A stretch of DNA of 64,000 nucleotides from TWA4 sp051879195. GTDB lineage: Bacteria; Bacillota; Clostridia; Lachnospirales; Lachnospiraceae. Numbering within the stretch: position 1 is the stretch's first letter; each line of letters begins with the position of its first letter. Positions 16,476-24,700 of the stretch are shown in pieces. Position numbers and translations under genes: made by a program. Below the pieces are notes generated by a model that saw only the letters and a list, made by a program, of their open reading frames with translations, did no database searches and was not told the origin of the DNA. The DNA is taken from positions 3,617 to 67,616 of the forward strand of contig JBJELO010000009.1 in the NCBI GenBank assembly GCA_051879195.1. Direction: 5' to 3'.

Positions 16476-17147
16476 TTGTCCTGCGCATACACTGTAATAA
16501 ACGGCTGTAAAGGTGGCATTACTCTGATTACCTTTAAAAAACCTCTCTCTGCGCGGGATGAAGAGGCATATATCAGGCAGGCGGCTGCAGGTGATATGCA
16601 GGCGCGCAGGAAGCTGATCGAACACAATATGCGTCTCGTGGCGCACATTGCCCGAAAATACACCGCAACAGCCAGAGAACCGGATGATCTGATTTCCATC
16701 GGAACGGTTGGACTCATCAAAGCAGTGGATACCTATAATTATAAAAAGGGAAGCCGACTGGCTACGTATGCCGCGCGGTGCATTGAAAATGAGATCCTCA
16801 TGCAGCTGCGCAGTGATAAAAAACGAAGCCGGGAGGTTTCCCTTTTTGAACCGATCGGGACGGACCGGGAGGGCAACGAGATCAATCTCTGTGATATTAT
16901 GGAAACGAACGGAAAGGATGCACTGGATGTGCTGATTATGAAGCAGAATCTGAAAAAACTGGGACCTGCGTTTTCCTCCTGTCTGAAAAAACGGGAGCAG
17001 CAGGTACTTTGCATGCGCTACGGACTTTGCGGATATGAAGAATATACCCAGCGGGAGATTGCGCAGCAGATGCAGGTCAGCCGCAGTTACATCAGCAGGA
17101 TCGAGAAGGCAGCTTTGCTGAAACTGAGAGAAGAACTGGAAAAATAG
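16476..17147 (+). CDS. sigK: SigK-like RNA polymerase sigma factor
   Basis: A sigma-70 family protein closest in style to sporulation sigma K, which drives late mother-cell genes. The KPLSARDEEAYI start, the region 2 sequence RLVAHIARKY ... DLISIGTVGLIKAVDTY ... LATYAARCIENEIL, the EVSLFEPIGTDREGNEI linker and the C-terminal helix-turn-helix QREIAQQMQVSRSYISRIEKAA are all typical. The start is uncertain. The only standard in-frame codon ahead of KPLS is a TTG at 16476 without a ribosome site, while AAAGGTGG at 16509-16516 points to CTG at 16524 or ATT. There is no obvious 20-residue pro-sequence and no recombination junction within the frame. Confidence 0.8.
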   Translation: MSCAYTVINGCKGGITLITFKKPLSARDEEAYIRQAAAGDMQARRKLIEHNMRLVAHIARKYTATAREPDDLISIGTVGLIKAVDTYNYKKGSRLATYAARCIENEILMQLRSDKKRSREVSLFEPIGTDREGNEINLCDIMETNGKDALDVLIMKQNLKKLGPAFSSCLKKREQQVLCMRYGLCGYEEYTQREIAQQMQVSRSYISRIEKAALLKLREELEK

Positions 17148-17202
17148 ATATCATGTACGCCGGAAAATGCCTGAATCCCCAAAGAAAATACCGGAATAAT
17201 CG

Positions 17203-17231
17203 TTGACAAAATTTCTTCACTGACTGATAAT
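17203..17231 (+). promoter_or_regulatory. Promoter of the pyrophosphatase gene
   Basis: TTGACA (17203-17208) and GATAAT (17226-17231) are spaced 17 bases. The leader carries a hairpin (17245-17272, GACAGGCGGAT with ATCCGTCTGTC, one mismatch pair) about 40 bases ahead of the start codon. Confidence 0.75.
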
Positions 17232-17311
17232 AGAATTACCTGAGGACAGGCGGATCCCATAATCCGTCTGTCCGATATTTACCATTTCTGGAACGTGAGG
17301 AGATTAAAGTT

Positions 17312-18979
17312 ATGGCTTCAAAAAGGGCAGTTTCGGTTGTCGGACATATGAATCCGGATACAGATTCCATTTGTTCAGCAATCGCGTATGCAAATTTAAA
17401 GCAGACCCTGACCGGCAATCGCTACCAGGCGAGCCGTGCGGGTGCAGTGAATCCGGAAACACAGTATGTTCTGGATTATTTTGGCATGGAGGCGCCGGTT
17501 TATCTTGACGATGTCCGCCAGCGGGTAAAGGACATCGAGATCAAGCAGCTGGATGGTTTGACAGAGAATGTATCCATGAAAAAAGCATGGGAGTACATGC
17601 ATGAACATAAGGTAGTCTGTCTTGCCGTTCTGGAGGAAGGCACAAGGATGATCGGTGTATTGTCCATGGGTGATATTACCCGTTCCTATATGGATATTTA
17701 CGATGATGAAATTGTGGGCAAGGCCCATACTCCCTATCAGAATATCCTGGAAACCGTAAACGGCAAGATGGTGGTGGGCGATCCTACCGGTTGTGTCGAA
17801 GGAGGTAAGGTTCTGATTGCTGCGGCCAATCCTGACGTGATGGAACAGTACATCGATGAAGGCGACGTGGTACTGCTGGGCAACCGCTACGAATCCCAGC
17901 TGTGTGCCATTGAGATGAAAGCGGCCTGCATCATTATTTCCAACGGTGCCCAGGCATCCCTGACAATCAGAAAGATTGCCAATGACCGGGGCTGCAGGGT
18001 TATTGAGTCGGATTATGATACTTATACTTTGGCCCGTCTGATGAACCAGAGTATTCCGGTGGGTTATTTCATGATGAGAGGTCCCATCGACAGCTTCACA
18101 TACAACGATTTTCTGGACGATGTCAGGGTGACCATGGCAGAGAAAAGACACCGTTATTTCCCGGTGCTGGATGAACTGGGACAATATGCCGGCATGATTT
18201 CCCGCCGTAATCTGCTGTCTGCCCAGAAGAGACAGGTAATTCTGGTGGATCACAATGAGAAAAGTCAGGCAGTTCCCGGTCTTGCGGATGCGGAGATTCT
18301 TGAAATCATCGATCACCACCGGATCGGCAACATCGAGACCACCGGGCCGGTTTATTTCCGCAATCAGCCGGTAGGATGTACCGCCACCATCGTTTACCAG
18401 ATGTATCTGGAAAGTGGTGTAGAAATCTCCAGATCTATAGCAGGTCTTCTGTTATCCGCTATCTTATCGGATACGCTGGCTTTTCGTTCACCTACCTGCA
18501 CAGAAGTGGATAAGCGGGTGGCAGAATCACTGGCAAAGATTGCGGAAATCACGGATATTGAACAGTATGCCAGCAATATGTTTGCAGCAGGCAGTGATCT
18601 GGCAAACCGCACCGCACATGAAATCTTCACCATGGATTTCAAGAAATTCAAATCCGGTGATATTGAATTCGCAGTGGGGCAGATCAGCTCCATGAGCGAA
18701 GAAGAACTTCAGGGAGCAAAAGAGAAGATGATGGCTGAAGTGGAAGCGTTCCGTGAAGAGCAGAAATGCAAAATGATCTTTTTCATGCTCACCAATATCA
18801 TGAAAGAATCTTCAGAAGTAATCTACTGCGGCGAGGATGCAGGACAGCTCCTTGGCTGCGGATTCGGACTCGGAGAACTCCCGGGAGACGGCCAGCTGGG
18901 AACTGCCCTCCTTCCCGGAGTGATATCGCGTAAAAAACAGATGATTCCCCGTCTGATGGAAGCATTCCAAACCATGTAA
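17312..18979 (+). CDS. ppaC: Family II Mn-dependent inorganic pyrophosphatase with CBS-DRTGG insert
   Basis: A 555-residue enzyme that splits pyrophosphate. The N-terminal DHH domain starts with VGHMNPDTDSICSA (metal ligands His and Asp). From about residue 65 to 310 it carries a regulatory insert of two CBS segments flanking a DRTGG domain. The catalytic DHH motif is at about residue 333 (EIIDHHRIG), followed by PTCTEVDKR and the DHHA2 domain with SRKKQ, which binds the phosphate. Family members with this insert are controlled by adenine nucleotides and Ap4A. It is a single-gene unit with its own promoter and a very strong terminator. Confidence 0.93.
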   Translation: MASKRAVSVVGHMNPDTDSICSAIAYANLKQTLTGNRYQASRAGAVNPETQYVLDYFGMEAPVYLDDVRQRVKDIEIKQLDGLTENVSMKKAWEYMHEHKVVCLAVLEEGTRMIGVLSMGDITRSYMDIYDDEIVGKAHTPYQNILETVNGKMVVGDPTGCVEGGKVLIAAANPDVMEQYIDEGDVVLLGNRYESQLCAIEMKAACIIISNGAQASLTIRKIANDRGCRVIESDYDTYTLARLMNQSIPVGYFMMRGPIDSFTYNDFLDDVRVTMAEKRHRYFPVLDELGQYAGMISRRNLLSAQKRQVILVDHNEKSQAVPGLADAEILEIIDHHRIGNIETTGPVYFRNQPVGCTATIVYQMYLESGVEISRSIAGLLLSAILSDTLAFRSPTCTEVDKRVAESLAKIAEITDIEQYASNMFAAGSDLANRTAHEIFTMDFKKFKSGDIEFAVGQISSMSEEELQGAKEKMMAEVEAFREEQKCKMIFFMLTNIMKESSEVIYCGEDAGQLLGCGFGLGELPGDGQLGTALLPGVISRKKQMIPRLMEAFQTM

Positions 18980-18997
18980 TCATCCAGAACCGGGCAG

Positions 18998-19055
18998 CCG
19001 GATAAAAGTAAATGCAGATGAATGCCCGCATTCATCTGCATTTGGTTTTATCCGG
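18998..19055. terminator. Very long bidirectional terminator
   Basis: CCGGATAAAA plus AAATGCAGATGAATG on the left pairs with CATTCATCTGCATTT plus TTTTATCCGG on the right, a stem of 25 pairs with a small internal GT/GG bulge and a CCCG loop. It lies between the convergent pyrophosphatase and folate operon and can end both transcripts. Confidence 0.85.
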
Positions 19056-19080
19056 TTTCTATTTAAAAGATCTTAAAACA

Positions 19081-19908
19081 TCATTTGTCTTCGCGCTGCT
19101 CCAGTTCCTTCAGCATCTGCTGCATGGTCTTATGGGTGACCGGATGGCTCCACCAGGGAGCAAGCTCGGCCATGGGTTTCAATACAAAGTCCCTGTTTGC
19201 TATGTCGGGATGGGGAACGTTGAGGCGTTCCGTGGCAATGATCTCCTGATTGTAAAACAGCACATCCAGATCGAGTGTTCTCGGTCCCCAGTGGATTTTG
19301 CGGACGCGTTTAGCTTCCGCCTCGATATGCTGGCAGACATCCAGAAGCTCTTCCGGAGTCAGTGTGGTGCGGATCATGCAGGCGCCGTTTAAAAATACAT
19401 CCTGGTCCGTGTAGCCGTAAGGTTCTGTCCTGATAAAAGAGGAAACCTTATCTACCTGAATCTGCTTTACTTTTTTCAGTTCATCCACACCGAAGAGAAG
19501 ATGGGCATCCTTGTCTCCCATGTTGGAGCCCAGGGCAATAAAAGCCGTGTGCCATCCGCGGGTAATCTTTACAGATACCGTGTCGAGGGGCAGATGTACC
19601 GGAGCCCAGGGTTTTTTGATCTCCAGGGTGATGCGCCGGATCAGCGGGTAAGTGAACAGAAGATGCTCAGCCAGCTGTTCGGCACAGGCTTCAATCAGCT
19701 GAAAACGGTTTTGGGTGAGAAAACGGGTGATCTCCTGACTGACTTCACCGTAATTGATGGTATTGTCCAGAGAGTCGGTGAGACCGGGTCTGCGGATATC
19801 GGTTTCCATCACCGCAGAAACCTGAAATTTCTGTCCCAGAACGGCTTCTTCTTCATAAACACCATGATTTGCAAAAACGGTAAGATCGGTAATTCTGATT
19901 TCGTCCAT
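19081..19908 (-). CDS. folBK: Fused dihydroneopterin aldolase / HPPK (FolB-FolK)
   Basis: A 275-residue bifunctional folate enzyme. Residues 1-118 are FolB: DLTVFANHGVYEEE at the start, NTINYGEV, and the EIKKPWAPV end typical of aldolase. Residues 120-275 are FolK: AFIALGSNMGD, then GPRTLDLDVLFY with the Asp pair that binds magnesium, and VPHPDIANRDFVLKPMAELAP. It makes 6-hydroxymethyl-dihydropterin and then its diphosphate, the substrate of FolP, encoded just upstream (12-base gap). It is the last gene of the folE-HD-folP-folBK operon. FolB-FolK fusions are known in other clostridia. Confidence 0.94.
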   Translation of the reverse strand: MDEIRITDLTVFANHGVYEEEAVLGQKFQVSAVMETDIRRPGLTDSLDNTINYGEVSQEITRFLTQNRFQLIEACAEQLAEHLLFTYPLIRRITLEIKKPWAPVHLPLDTVSVKITRGWHTAFIALGSNMGDKDAHLLFGVDELKKVKQIQVDKVSSFIRTEPYGYTDQDVFLNGACMIRTTLTPEELLDVCQHIEAEAKRVRKIHWGPRTLDLDVLFYNQEIIATERLNVPHPDIANRDFVLKPMAELAPWWSHPVTHKTMQQMLKELEQREDK

Positions 19909-19920
19909 AAAGACCTCCTG

Positions 19921-20727
19921 TTAGAACTGCAGAAGTTTTTCTGTCATGGCAATGGCACGTTTGTTTTCTTTTACATCATGAACACGGACGATGCAGCAGC
20001 CCTTCATAACGCCCATAACGGTGGTGGCGATTGTTCCTTCCACGCGTTCCGCAGCGGGCAGATCCAGTGTGAGACCGATCATGGACTTTCTGGAAGTGCC
20101 CAGCAGAACAGGATATCCCAGCTGATGCAGGATCTCCACATGGTTCATCAGCTCCATGTTGTTCTCGTAGGTTTTGCCAAAACCAAGGCCGGGATCCAGA
20201 ATAATTTTGTCATCGGCAACACCGGCAGCTTTGGCAATACGCACGCATTCGCGCAGATCATCCAGTACATCGTTCAGATAATCGCTGTAAACTGCTTCCT
20301 TTCTGTTATGCATCAGGCAGCAGGGTACACCGGCTCCTGCAATGACGGAAGCCATCTCGGGATCGTATTTGCAGCCCCAGATATCGTTAATCAGGTCGAT
20401 ACCAGCTTTCAGGCCGGCTTTGGCAACGTTGCTTTTATAGGTATCCAGGGAAACGGGGATATCAAAACGGCTTTTAACGGCTTCGATGACCGGTACTACA
20501 CGGCTGATCTCTTCTTCGTCGGAGAGAAGTGTGTAACCGGGGCGGGTGGATTCTCCGCCGATATCCAGAATGTCGCAGCCTTCTGCGATCATCTCTTCGG
20601 TATGCTTCAGAGCAGCATCCATGTTATTCCATTTGCCGCCGTCGGAAAAGGAGTCGGGTGTTACGTTCAGAATACCCATGATATAACAGTGATTTTTCAA
20701 ATCAAATTCTTTCGTTCCGATTTTCAT
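19921..20727 (-). CDS. folP: Dihydropteroate synthase
   Basis: A 268-residue TIM barrel that joins the pterin diphosphate to p-aminobenzoate. Conserved blocks are MGILNVTPDSFSDGG, ILDIGGESTRPG, PVSLDTYKSNVAKAG, LMHNRK, ILDPGLGFGKT, LLGTSRKS and a final RVHDVKEN. Length and motif order are standard. It follows the HD gene after an 89-base gap that contains a strong hairpin, so its expression relative to folE may be tuned. Confidence 0.95.
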   Translation of the reverse strand: MKIGTKEFDLKNHCYIMGILNVTPDSFSDGGKWNNMDAALKHTEEMIAEGCDILDIGGESTRPGYTLLSDEEEISRVVPVIEAVKSRFDIPVSLDTYKSNVAKAGLKAGIDLINDIWGCKYDPEMASVIAGAGVPCCLMHNRKEAVYSDYLNDVLDDLRECVRIAKAAGVADDKIILDPGLGFGKTYENNMELMNHVEILHQLGYPVLLGTSRKSMIGLTLDLPAAERVEGTIATTVMGVMKGCCIVRVHDVKENKRAIAMTEKLLQF

Positions 20728-20761
20728 GTCAAAATACCTCTTTTCTATACATAAACGCAGG

Positions 20762-20803
20762 ACAGCAGATTCCGGCAGGCTTGCTGTGTCCGGAATCTGC
20801 TGT
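20762..20803. repeat. Hairpin with a sequence shared elsewhere in the window
   Basis: ACAGCAGATTCCGG and CCGGAATCTGCTGT form a perfect 14-bp stem around a 14-base loop, between the HD gene and folP. No T-run follows. The same ACAGCAGATTCCGG word begins the hairpin at 24406, downstream of fhs, so this may be a small dispersed hairpin element or a transcript-processing structure. Confidence 0.6.
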
Positions 20804-20816
20804 GGAAATTCATATA

Positions 20817-21305
20817 TCAGTATACCAGCCGGAGATTTTTCTTTTCCGGCGGCCAGTTGCAGTCATCCTGTGCCTGACACGCGAAGCAGAGCCGGGTTTT
20901 TTTATCGGCCGTATACAGAATCCGGACTAAAGGCGTTTCATCGTCGCTGGGCTTGCGGTGGAGACGGATTGCGTAAAGAATCTCGTCAATCTCATCACCG
21001 GTATATCCGCAGTCCCTCAGAATCGGTTCCGCAAGTTCGGCGCTGGCCAGATGGTGGGGTGTACCGAACTCGTACTGCCTGCCCTTGCCGATGTCGTGCA
21101 GAAGAGCAGCTGCGTAAACCACATCCTTTGAAATGGGATACTGATTCTCCAGTGTAAGGATCCAGCCGGTACGTGCCACATCGAGAAGATGCTGCATACT
21201 GTGTCCGCAGTATCTGCGGTCTTTTTCCATACGTGCGATCCGCTCCATCTCTTCCGCGAAAACAGGATGATTCCTGATTCTCTCAGGTCGTTCCATCGAT
21301 TCCAT
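20817..21305 (-). CDS. HD-domain phosphohydrolase in the folate operon
   Basis: A 162-residue protein of the HD metal-dependent phosphohydrolase superfamily. HSMQHLLDVAR provides the first His, LLHDIGKG the His-Asp pair, and the later HHLASAELAE and RLHRKPSDD segments further ligands. The C-terminus ends with a short CFACQAQDDCN Cys-containing stretch. The gene starts 1 base after the folE stop and precedes folP, so it is certainly co-transcribed with folate genes. A plausible role is removal of phosphates from dihydroneopterin triphosphate, the step between FolE and FolB for which no other gene is seen here. That role is inference from position. Confidence 0.85.
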   Translation of the reverse strand: MESMERPERIRNHPVFAEEMERIARMEKDRRYCGHSMQHLLDVARTGWILTLENQYPISKDVVYAAALLHDIGKGRQYEFGTPHHLASAELAEPILRDCGYTGDEIDEILYAIRLHRKPSDDETPLVRILYTADKKTRLCFACQAQDDCNWPPEKKNLRLVY

Positions 21306-21306
21306 C

Positions 21307-21864
21307 CTACATACCGATCATGCGCAGAACGCGGTCGCACAGGACAGGGTCGTCCTTGAATTCACCACGGCATACGTAGGTCATGGTTTTGGTGCCGGGT
21401 TTTTTGATGCCGCGCATGGTCATACACATATGTTCCGCTTCCACGACTACCATGACTCCGCGGGGATTCAGATATTTCATCATGGCATTGGCGATCTGTT
21501 CGGTAAGCTGCTCCTGAATCTGGGCACGTCTTGCATAAGCTTCCACTGCTCTTGCCAGCTTGCTCAGACCGGCAACTCTGCCGTTGGGCAGATAGGCAAT
21601 GTGGGCTTTTCCATAAAAAGGAAGCAGATGATGCTCACATAATGAATAAAATTGAATGTCCTTTTCCAGAACAAGGTCATCGTTTGTACAGTTAAAAGTA
21701 ACGGAAAGTGCCTTCTCGGCAGCTTCATCTGTGCCAGAAAAAAGTTCTTCGCACATTCTGGCAATACGATCGGGTGTTCCGACCAGTCCTTCACGATCAG
21801 GATTTTCGCCGATGCCTTCCAGCAGCATACGGACAGCCTGCTCAACCTTGGGTTTGTCGATCAT
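21307..21864 (-). CDS. folE: GTP cyclohydrolase I
   Basis: A 185-residue enzyme that converts GTP to 7,8-dihydroneopterin triphosphate, the first folate step. Recognisable blocks are GENPDREGLVGTPDRIARM, the zinc-site SLCEHHLLPFYGKAHIAYLP, GLSKLARAVEAYARRAQIQE, and AEHMCMTMRGIKKPGT with the third zinc ligand Cys. The ATG at 21864 follows CGAGGAGG; a longer in-frame extension upstream would have no ribosome site. It is the first gene of the folate operon, about 60 bases after a terminator-like hairpin. Confidence 0.95.
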   Translation of the reverse strand: MIDKPKVEQAVRMLLEGIGENPDREGLVGTPDRIARMCEELFSGTDEAAEKALSVTFNCTNDDLVLEKDIQFYSLCEHHLLPFYGKAHIAYLPNGRVAGLSKLARAVEAYARRAQIQEQLTEQIANAMMKYLNPRGVMVVVEAEHMCMTMRGIKKPGTKTMTYVCRGEFKDDPVLCDRVLRMIGM

Positions 21865-21924
21865 GTTAGTTCCTCCTCGAAATAAAAACACTATAGAGAT
21901 ATTCAGGAGAAGGGAAGCCATTGC

Positions 21925-21954
21925 AAAAAAAAGCCGGGGTGCACACAGCCCCGG
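21925..21954 (-). terminator. Intrinsic terminator just upstream of folE
   Basis: Reading the minus strand, CCGGGG and CCCCGG form a stem with a 9-base loop, followed by C and eight T residues. It stands about 60 bases before the folE start. It either ends a separate small RNA or is an attenuator in the folE leader. Confidence 0.8.
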
Positions 21955-22669
21955 TTTACAGGATTAGCAGCTATATCGAGTGTAATTTTATCTTAAATGT
22001 TGAATGGCAGTCAAAATAAATACAGCAATATAATTGCTAAAGCAACGGGATGCGAACTGCATATCGCGGATATAAGTGCAGCTCTCGTACAGTTTGGAGC
22101 ATCAAGCTGCAAAACATTCGTTTTCCGGACATCTCCCCGTTCCGGAAACACTACGCATACAATTCTACTTTGCCTGAAATCTTAATAAGTATATAACAAA
22201 TGTGCAAAAAAAGCAATTAGGATATTGCTCTAAATACTGATTGATTTCGCCATAACAAACTGTGGCATTGCTATGATACGTATGGATGTACCAAAAAAAA
22301 GAAGGTTTTTTATGAGAATTCCATTAAAAATAACCAAAGTTTTTTGTTGGTCAAAATGAATAATATGGTGAAAATATATATTGATTTTTTGAGCGTTTTG
22401 TAATATTATATTGTTAAAGATTTGTCCATCTTTATAAGATGTACAAAACCGGTCGTTCAAATTGTCATCAGGATACATTTTTTATGAAATTTATTGGTGA
22501 AGTTTATGAATGTCCGTTTATCATTCTGTTCATCGGCCGAATCAGAAGGGGTAAGAGGAACCTGAATAGTCATGTAACGCGTGGTGCATGGATGGATTAA
22601 GAGGGATCATGCACGGATTATATGATTATTTTATTATTATAGCATTATCTATGAATGGAGGTACTAATT
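21955..22669. other. Intergenic region with RNA-like structure between folE and fhs
   Basis: No convincing protein gene is present in these 715 bases. Between 22025 and 22148 several compact hairpins cluster: GCAAT-ATA-ATTGC (22025-22037), ATATC-GCG-GATAT (22061-22073), GCAGCT/AGCTGC (22078-22110) and TTTCCGGA/TCCGGAAA (22122-22148), plus possible long-range pairing of AACGGG (22044) with CCCGTT (22136). On the minus strand a promoter-like TTGCTT ... TATACT near 22190-22220 would give a transcript of about 250 bases ending at the terminator before folE. I do not recognise the family; it lacks THF and ZTP riboswitch core motifs. The AT-rich stretch 22230-22660 probably holds the fhs promoter and includes an inverted repeat GTGCATG/CATGCAC at about 22583-22613. 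Confidence 0.5.
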
Positions 22670-24355
22670 ATGGGATTCAAATCCGACATTGAGATCGCTC
22701 AGGAAGCAACACCGATTCACATTCGTGAGGTAGCAGCTAAAATCGGTCTTAGCGAAGACGATATCGAACTGTACGGCAAGTACAAAGCAAAAGTTGACTA
22801 CAACCTGATGGATACTAAACCGGGCAGCGGCAAGAAGGCTAAACTGATCCTGACCACAGCGATCAACCCGACTCCCGCAGGCGAAGGCAAGACAACTACC
22901 ACAGTTGGTGTTGGTGATGCTCTTGCAAAACTCGGCAAAAATGTAGTTCTGGCTTTAAGAGAGCCCTCTTTGGGACCGGTATTCGGTGTTAAGGGCGGTG
23001 CTGCAGGCGGCGGCTATGCTCAGGTTATTCCTATGGAAGACATCAACCTGCACTTCACAGGCGACTTCCACGCTATCGGCGCAGCCAACAACCTGCTGGC
23101 AGCCATGATCGACAACCACATTTACCAGGGCAACAAACTGGACATCGACCCCAGAAGAATCATCTGGAGACGCTGCGTGGATATGAACGACAGACAGCTT
23201 CGTAACATCGTTGACGGTCTGGGCGGCAAGGCTCAGGGTTATCCCAGAGAAGACGGCTTCGATATCACTGTTGCATCTGAAATCATGGCAGCTTTCTGTC
23301 TGGCAAGCTCCATTGATGACCTGAAAGAAAGATTCTCCAGAATTCTGGTTGCTTACTCCAGAAGCGGCGAACCGATCACAGCAGGCCAGATCAACGCTCA
23401 GGGCGCTATGACCGCTCTGTTAAAAGATGCTCTGAAACCCAACCTGGTTCAGACTCTGGAACATACACCCTGCTTCATCCATGGTGGTCCTTTCGCTAAC
23501 ATCGCTCATGGATGCAACTCCGTAATCGCAACAAAGATGGCTATGCATTTCGGTGACTACGTAGTTACAGAAGCCGGCTTCGGTGCTGACCTGGGTGCTG
23601 AGAAGTTCCTGGATATCAAGTGCCGTCTGGCAGGTCTGAAACCCGATGCAGTTATCATCGTAGCAACCATCAAGGCTCTGAAGTACAACGGCGGCGTTCC
23701 GAAGGCAGAAGTTTCCAAAGAGAATCTGACCGCTCTGGAAGCAGGTCTTCCGAACCTGTTAAAGCATGTTGAGAACATTACTCAGGTTTACCATCTGCCC
23801 GCAGTAGTAGCTCTGAACCGTTTCGTAACCGATACCGACGCTGAAATCGAACTGGTAACCAGAAAGTGTAAAGAACTGGGCGTTAACGTTCGTATGAGCG
23901 AAGTATGGGGCAAAGGCGGCGAAGGCGGAATCGAACTGGCTAAAGAAGTAATCCGTCTGTGTGAAGAAGAAGACGCAAGCGGCTTCACATACGCATATGA
24001 TCTGGATCTGCCTCTGAAAGACAAGATCGAAGCAATCGCAACCAAGATTTACGGCGCTGACGGCGTAGATTACTCACCGGAAGCAAGCAAGGAAATCGAA
24101 AATCTGGAAAGACTGGGATACGGCAATGTTCCCGTATGTATGGCTAAAACCCAGTACTCACTGACTGATGACCAGACCAAACTGGGCCGTCCTACCGGAT
24201 TCCGCATCACCATCCGTCAGGTAACCATGAGCGCAGGTGCAGGCTTTATGGTAGCAATTACAGGCGCAATCATGAAGATGCCCGGTCTTCCCAAGGTTCC
24301 CGCAGCAGAACGTATCGACGTTGATTCCACAGGCAAGATTACCGGTCTGTTCTAA
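22670..24355 (+). CDS. fhs: Formate-tetrahydrofolate ligase
   Basis: A 561-residue enzyme that attaches formate to tetrahydrofolate using ATP, feeding purine synthesis and, in acetogens, the methyl branch of the Wood-Ljungdahl pathway. The P-loop-like NPTPAGEGKTTTTVG, SLGPVFGVKGGAAGGG, the DFHAIGAANNLL block, VTEAGFGADLGAEKF and a final PTGFRITIRQV are conserved. The ATG at 22670 follows GGAGG at 22657-22661; an in-frame ATG at 22655 overlaps that site and is rejected. Codon use is strongly biased (many GGC, AAC and ATC codons), suggesting high expression. It is transcribed alone. Confidence 0.96.
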   Translation: MGFKSDIEIAQEATPIHIREVAAKIGLSEDDIELYGKYKAKVDYNLMDTKPGSGKKAKLILTTAINPTPAGEGKTTTTVGVGDALAKLGKNVVLALREPSLGPVFGVKGGAAGGGYAQVIPMEDINLHFTGDFHAIGAANNLLAAMIDNHIYQGNKLDIDPRRIIWRRCVDMNDRQLRNIVDGLGGKAQGYPREDGFDITVASEIMAAFCLASSIDDLKERFSRILVAYSRSGEPITAGQINAQGAMTALLKDALKPNLVQTLEHTPCFIHGGPFANIAHGCNSVIATKMAMHFGDYVVTEAGFGADLGAEKFLDIKCRLAGLKPDAVIIVATIKALKYNGGVPKAEVSKENLTALEAGLPNLLKHVENITQVYHLPAVVALNRFVTDTDAEIELVTRKCKELGVNVRMSEVWGKGGEGGIELAKEVIRLCEEEDASGFTYAYDLDLPLKDKIEAIATKIYGADGVDYSPEASKEIENLERLGYGNVPVCMAKTQYSLTDDQTKLGRPTGFRITIRQVTMSAGAGFMVAITGAIMKMPGLPKVPAAERIDVDSTGKITGLF

Positions 24356-24406
24356 AAAAGGATCTGATATTTTCCTGTTATTTTATGAGTACATAAGCAG
24401 TTTCGA

Positions 24407-24475
24407 CAGCAGATTCCGGACTGAATCTGCTGCCGGCAAATATGCAGCAGCGGCGTACTGCCGCTGCTGTTTTTT
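24407..24475 (+). terminator. Tandem hairpins ending the fhs transcript
   Basis: Two hairpins stand in series after fhs: CAGCAGATTC/GAATCTGCTG (24407-24432) and CAGCAGCGGC/GCCGCTGCTG (24445-24469), the second followed by TTTTTT at 24470-24475. The second is a classic intrinsic terminator. The first shares its left arm with the hairpin at 20762. Confidence 0.85.
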
Positions 24476-24582
24476 GTGGTGATATTCTGCTGATTACCAA
24501 CAGAGTTGAAAAAATTGACTTTTCTGTGCATGATATGTTAAAAAGGATTTGATTTTTCCTGCTTTTCCGTGATTCTATCAGA

Positions 24583-24611
24583 TTGACACTGTTTTAATTC
24601 GATAGTAAAAT
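24583..24611 (+). promoter_or_regulatory. Promoter of the LacI-type regulator gene
   Basis: TTGACA (24583-24588) and TAAAAT (24606-24611) are spaced 17 bases, 90 bases ahead of the regulator start. No perfect LacI-style palindrome is visible on the boxes. Confidence 0.7.
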
Positions 24612-24700
24612 ATTTTTATCTTAAAATAAAGGTTACTGTTCAGAGTCAACCTCGAAAACATTGCCTGGTTCTGATCAGTAACAAGATAAGGAGTAATATC

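Noticed and set aside
16440..16535. Skin-type prophage junction in the sigK-like gene
   Set aside because: The coding frame is continuous through all conserved regions and no recombinase is adjacent; only the start is unclear.
21997..22185. A 62-residue plus-strand frame in the folE/fhs gap
   Set aside because: It has no ribosome site and covers the hairpin cluster; an RNA is the better reading.
22500..22669. ZTP or THF riboswitch ahead of fhs
   Set aside because: The conserved ZTP core (CCGCCUGGGC-type end) and the THF core were not found on the plus strand.
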